Assembly: GCA_025451425.1 (NCBI GenBank)
Contig: JANWKK010000074.1
Location: forward strand, 1-8,774
DNA length: 8,774 nt
Reading direction: 5' to 3'
From: Gemmatimonadaceae bacterium
GTDB taxonomy: Bacteria > Gemmatimonadota > Gemmatimonadetes > Gemmatimonadales > Gemmatimonadaceae
Shown here: positions 6,749 to 8,774 of the stretch, piece by piece
How the letters are laid out: every line of letters starts with the position of its first letter
How positions within the stretch are numbered: position 1 is the stretch's first letter
Notes under the pieces: model-generated
Databases searched by the model: none
The model's input: the letters and a program-made list of their open reading frames with translations, nothing else
What the model was told of the DNA's origin: nothing
Position numbers and translations under genes: made by a program

Positions 6749-7294
6749 CTAGATCCGCGGTGCCAACATCCTCGAGCGCAGTGAGGCCAATCGGCGACGC
6801 ACAGACCCGTCGAGCACGGTATCACCCACGCGGACGACGACACCGCCTAGGATTGCCGGATTCACGATGAAATGCGGCACGACTTCCTTGCCGTACGCGC
6901 GCGACAGTTCCTTCGCGATCGCGCGACGCTCACGGTCCGCGGGCTCTTGTGCGACGGTAACACTGGCCCGAATGCGGCCCTCCACCTGATCGACAAGATC
7001 ATGGTACTCGCGCGCGATCTGGGGCAGGAGCAGCTGACGTCGATGGCTCACGAGTGCCTGTAGATAGCGCACGAACAATGGCGGAAGCTGGCCCTCGAAC
7101 GCGCGGCCGAGAATTCGATTCTTTTGCGCCGCTGAAACTCGCGGTGACTCGAGGAAGAGTCGCAGCGTCCGATCGCTCTGCATTGCGTCGGCGACGTCGT
7201 CGACCGCTTGGCCCCAACCGCGCAGGTCGCCGGCGCGGCGCGCCAGCTCCAGCAGCGTCTCCGCGTAATTGCGCGCGATGGTCGTTTCACGCAT
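6749..7294 (-). CDS. atpH: F-type ATP synthase subunit delta
   Basis: This 181-residue protein has the usual length of bacterial delta (OSCP-like) subunits, which join the top of the F1 alpha/beta head to the b-subunit peripheral stalk on the cytoplasmic side. The N-terminal helical domain starts with the family motif ARNYAETLLELA (7-18). The C-terminal domain ends with GGVVVRVGDTVLDGS (150-164), the most conserved part of the family. Its ATG shares one base with the atpF stop (TGATG, 7292-7296) and has no Shine-Dalgarno of its own, so translation is probably coupled to atpF. It is the last atp gene here: instead of atpA a large hairpin and then the S9 peptidase follow. Confidence 0.96.
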   Translation of the reverse strand: MRETTIARNYAETLLELARRAGDLRGWGQAVDDVADAMQSDRTLRLFLESPRVSAAQKNRILGRAFEGQLPPLFVRYLQALVSHRRQLLLPQIAREYHDLVDQVEGRIRASVTVAQEPADRERRAIAKELSRAYGKEVVPHFIVNPAILGGVVVRVGDTVLDGSVRRRLASLRSRMLAPRI

Positions 7295-7878
7295 CAGCGG
7301 CTACCAGCGGGCAGCTGCGGCAGCGATTCGAGGAAGCTCTCGACCAACTGGCGGTTCTTGGAGTTGTCGAGGTTTTCCTCGATGACTTTGCTCGCGCCGG
7401 CGATGGCGAGGTTGACAGCCTCACGCCGTAACTGAGCGACTGCGCGTTCTTTCTCGGTTTCGATGTCGCGGCGCGCACGCTCGAGAATCGCCTGCTGGTC
7501 TTGACGCGTCTGCTCGAGCAGATCGTTCCGCATCTTCTCGGCGATGGCGCGACCATCGGCGATGAGCTTCTGCGCCTCGCCGCGAGCACCTTCGATTTGC
7601 CGGCGCTGCTCGTCGAGCAGCTTCTGCGCCTCGTCGCGGTCACGCTTGGCGCTATCGATCGCGTCTTGCAATACCTTCTCTCGCTTCTCGACCGCTTCGA
7701 AAATGGCGGGGAACGCCTTCCAGCGGAGCAGAAAGTACAGAATGCCGAAGATGATCAGCGTCCAGAACATCAGATTGACCCGAAGCTCGACGAGCGAAGG
7801 ATTCTTCTCCGCCTCCTGCGCGAGAAGAGTCGAGCCGTTGCCGATCATGATGGCGAGCGATAGGAGCAGCGTGCGCAT
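7294..7878 (-). CDS. atpF: F-type ATP synthase subunit b
   Basis: The 194-residue peripheral-stalk subunit, anchored in the membrane beside subunit a and bound to delta at the top of F1. The membrane helix is at about 34-52 (VNLMFWTLIIFGILYFLLR), followed by a long charged coiled coil (about 60-150) and the C-terminal segment (about 152-188) that contacts delta. Length is somewhat above the usual 156-170 residues because of an extra N-terminal hydrophobic stretch, MRTLLLSLAIMIGNGSTLLA, followed by QEAEKNP, which reads like a cleavable signal peptide. A start at Met11 would remove half of this stretch, but neither start has a convincing Shine-Dalgarno, so the longer form is kept. It overlaps atpH by one base and follows atpE by 69 bases that hold a perfect 12-bp stem-loop. 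Confidence 0.95.
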   Translation of the reverse strand: MRTLLLSLAIMIGNGSTLLAQEAEKNPSLVELRVNLMFWTLIIFGILYFLLRWKAFPAIFEAVEKREKVLQDAIDSAKRDRDEAQKLLDEQRRQIEGARGEAQKLIADGRAIAEKMRNDLLEQTRQDQQAILERARRDIETEKERAVAQLRREAVNLAIAGASKVIEENLDNSKNRQLVESFLESLPQLPAGSR

Positions 7879-7910
7879 AGAGAAGCTCGGTATGTCTTCG
7901 TGTGTTGGGT

Positions 7911-7942
7911 CGCTGCCGGAGCTCCCGGAGGCTCCGGCAGCG
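7911..7942. other. Perfect 12-bp stem-loop between atpE and atpF
   Basis: CGCTGCCGGAGC (7911-7922) is exactly complementary to GCTCCGGCAGCG (7931-7942), with an 8-base loop. It starts 5 bases after the atpE stop codon on the transcribed strand. It is followed by acccaacacacg, with no T run, so it should not act as an intrinsic terminator. A stem at this place would slow exonucleases entering from atpF and so favour a stable upstream atpE segment, useful because subunit c is needed in many more copies than b. Unlike the larger hairpins it has no 7-base repeat structure. Confidence 0.75.
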
Positions 7943-7947
7943 CGAGT

Positions 7948-8371
<424 letters not shown>

Positions 8372-8420
8372 GAGGTGCCAGGTGCTAGGTGCAGTTCCAG
8401 CACCTAACACCTGACACCTC
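8372..8420. repeat. 49-nt hairpin made of seven 7-base blocks, between atpB and atpE
   Basis: Arms 8372-8392 and 8400-8420 are 21 bases each with a 7-base loop (8393-8399). Each arm is three 7-base units: GAGGTGC (8372), CAGGTGC (8379) and TAGGTGC (8386) on the left, GCACCTA (8400), ACACCTG (8407) and ACACCTC (8414) on the right. The only two mismatches (8378/8414 and 8385/8407) are C/A on the plus strand and thus G-U in the minus-strand transcript, so the atp mRNA forms an unbroken 21-pair stem. It abuts the atpB stop codon with no spacer. No T run follows and the operon continues, so a terminator is unlikely. Confidence 0.92.
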
Positions 8421-8774
8421 TCAATGATGTGCAGCCCGTATCTGTCCGATGAAAACAGCCGCGAGCAGTGAGAAGACGAACGCCTGAATGAATGCCACCA
8501 GGATTTCGAGGAACATGATGAACAGCGCCATCGGTATCGCCGCAATGGCGATGAACCAGCCGAACAAGAAGATCAGACCGATCAGCGCGAGAATGATCAC
8601 ATGGCCCGCGATCATGTTGGCGAAGAGTCGGATCGTAAGCGCGAATGGTTTTGTGAACTTCCCGATGATCTCAACCGGCGTCATGATTACCGACAACGGC
8701 AGTCGAAGATAGATCGGCATGTCGTGCGGCCAGTAGAAGATGGTCGAGAGGTAGCCCCGACCCAGCGCACGCAT
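8421..8774 (-). CDS. atpB: F-type ATP synthase subunit a, C-terminal part
   Basis: These 118 codons including the stop (117 residues) are the C-terminal half of the membrane subunit that forms the proton half-channels against the c ring. The reading frame is open at the window edge, so the Met there is internal and the true start lies outside. The segment [15 protein letters not shown] (44-58 of the visible part) holds the essential arginine (visible residue 49, equivalent to E. coli Arg210). The last helix, [13 protein letters not shown] (89-101), holds the conserved Gln (97, E. coli Gln252). Compared with E. coli, the Glu219/His245 pair is swapped: His58 stands nine residues after the arginine and Glu90 seven before the glutamine, as in mitochondrial subunit a. 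Membrane helices cover most of 25-110. The next gene downstream is atpE after 194 bases. Confidence 0.96.
   Translation of the reverse strand: MRALGRGYLSTIFYWPHDMPIYLRLPLSVIMTPVEIIGKFTKPFALTIRLFANMIAGHVIILALIGLIFLFGWFIAIAAIPMALFIMFLEILVAFIQAFVFSLLAAVFIGQIRAAHH

Noticed and set aside
8372..8420. Rho-independent terminator inside the atp operon
   Set aside because: There is no T run after the stem on the transcribed strand, and atpE, atpF and atpH follow in the same direction.

Overview
This is a GC-rich bacterial chromosome segment with ordinary gene spacing and no sign of phage, transposon or plasmid genes. The best guess for the host is a soil- or sediment-type Gemmatimonadota or a relative. 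This is inferred from the style of the proteins: a subunit b of ATP synthase with a signal-peptide-like start, large secreted S9 and M1 peptidases, and glycine-rich loops. No rRNA or marker gene is present to prove it.

Layout: (1) 1-2385, minus strand: a secreted M1 zinc metallopeptidase whose C-terminal end lies outside the window. (2) 2386-2541: a divergent intergenic region with two adjacent palindromes and a short tandem array of 7-base units. (3) 2542-3603, plus strand: an unknown membrane protein with an N-terminal CxxC/CxxC zinc ribbon and a two-helix hydrophobic centre. (4) 3604-3872: a convergent intergenic region almost entirely made of 14-base and 7-base repeats, arranged as a giant inverted repeat around a GC-rich stem-loop. 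(5) 3873-6563, minus: a secreted S9 serine peptidase resembling glutamyl endopeptidases. (6) 6564-6748: the S9 leader, followed by a 93-nt inverted repeat built from 7-base units. (7) 6749-8774, minus: the atpB-atpE-atpF-atpH part of the F-type ATP synthase operon, with atpB cut by the window edge.

Function: the four atp genes encode the a, c and b subunits of the membrane sector and the delta stalk subunit of a proton-type ATP synthase. The F1 genes atpA, atpG, atpD and atpC do not follow atpH, so they must be elsewhere. The two peptidases are predicted to act outside the cytoplasm on proteins or peptides. Nothing in the sequence ties them to each other or to the ATP synthase.

The most unusual signal is in the non-coding DNA. 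All four intergenic regions longer than 100 bases contain repeats with a strict 7-base (or 2x7) period. Three of these form long inverted repeats, two starting within 0-5 bases of a stop codon and one filling the gap between two convergent stop codons. Units at the different loci share a loose consensus YAGNNGC. In the two atp-linked hairpins, every A/C mismatch of the DNA arms becomes a G-U pair in the sense transcript. This looks like a dispersed heptad-repeat family acting at RNA 3' ends or between cistrons.
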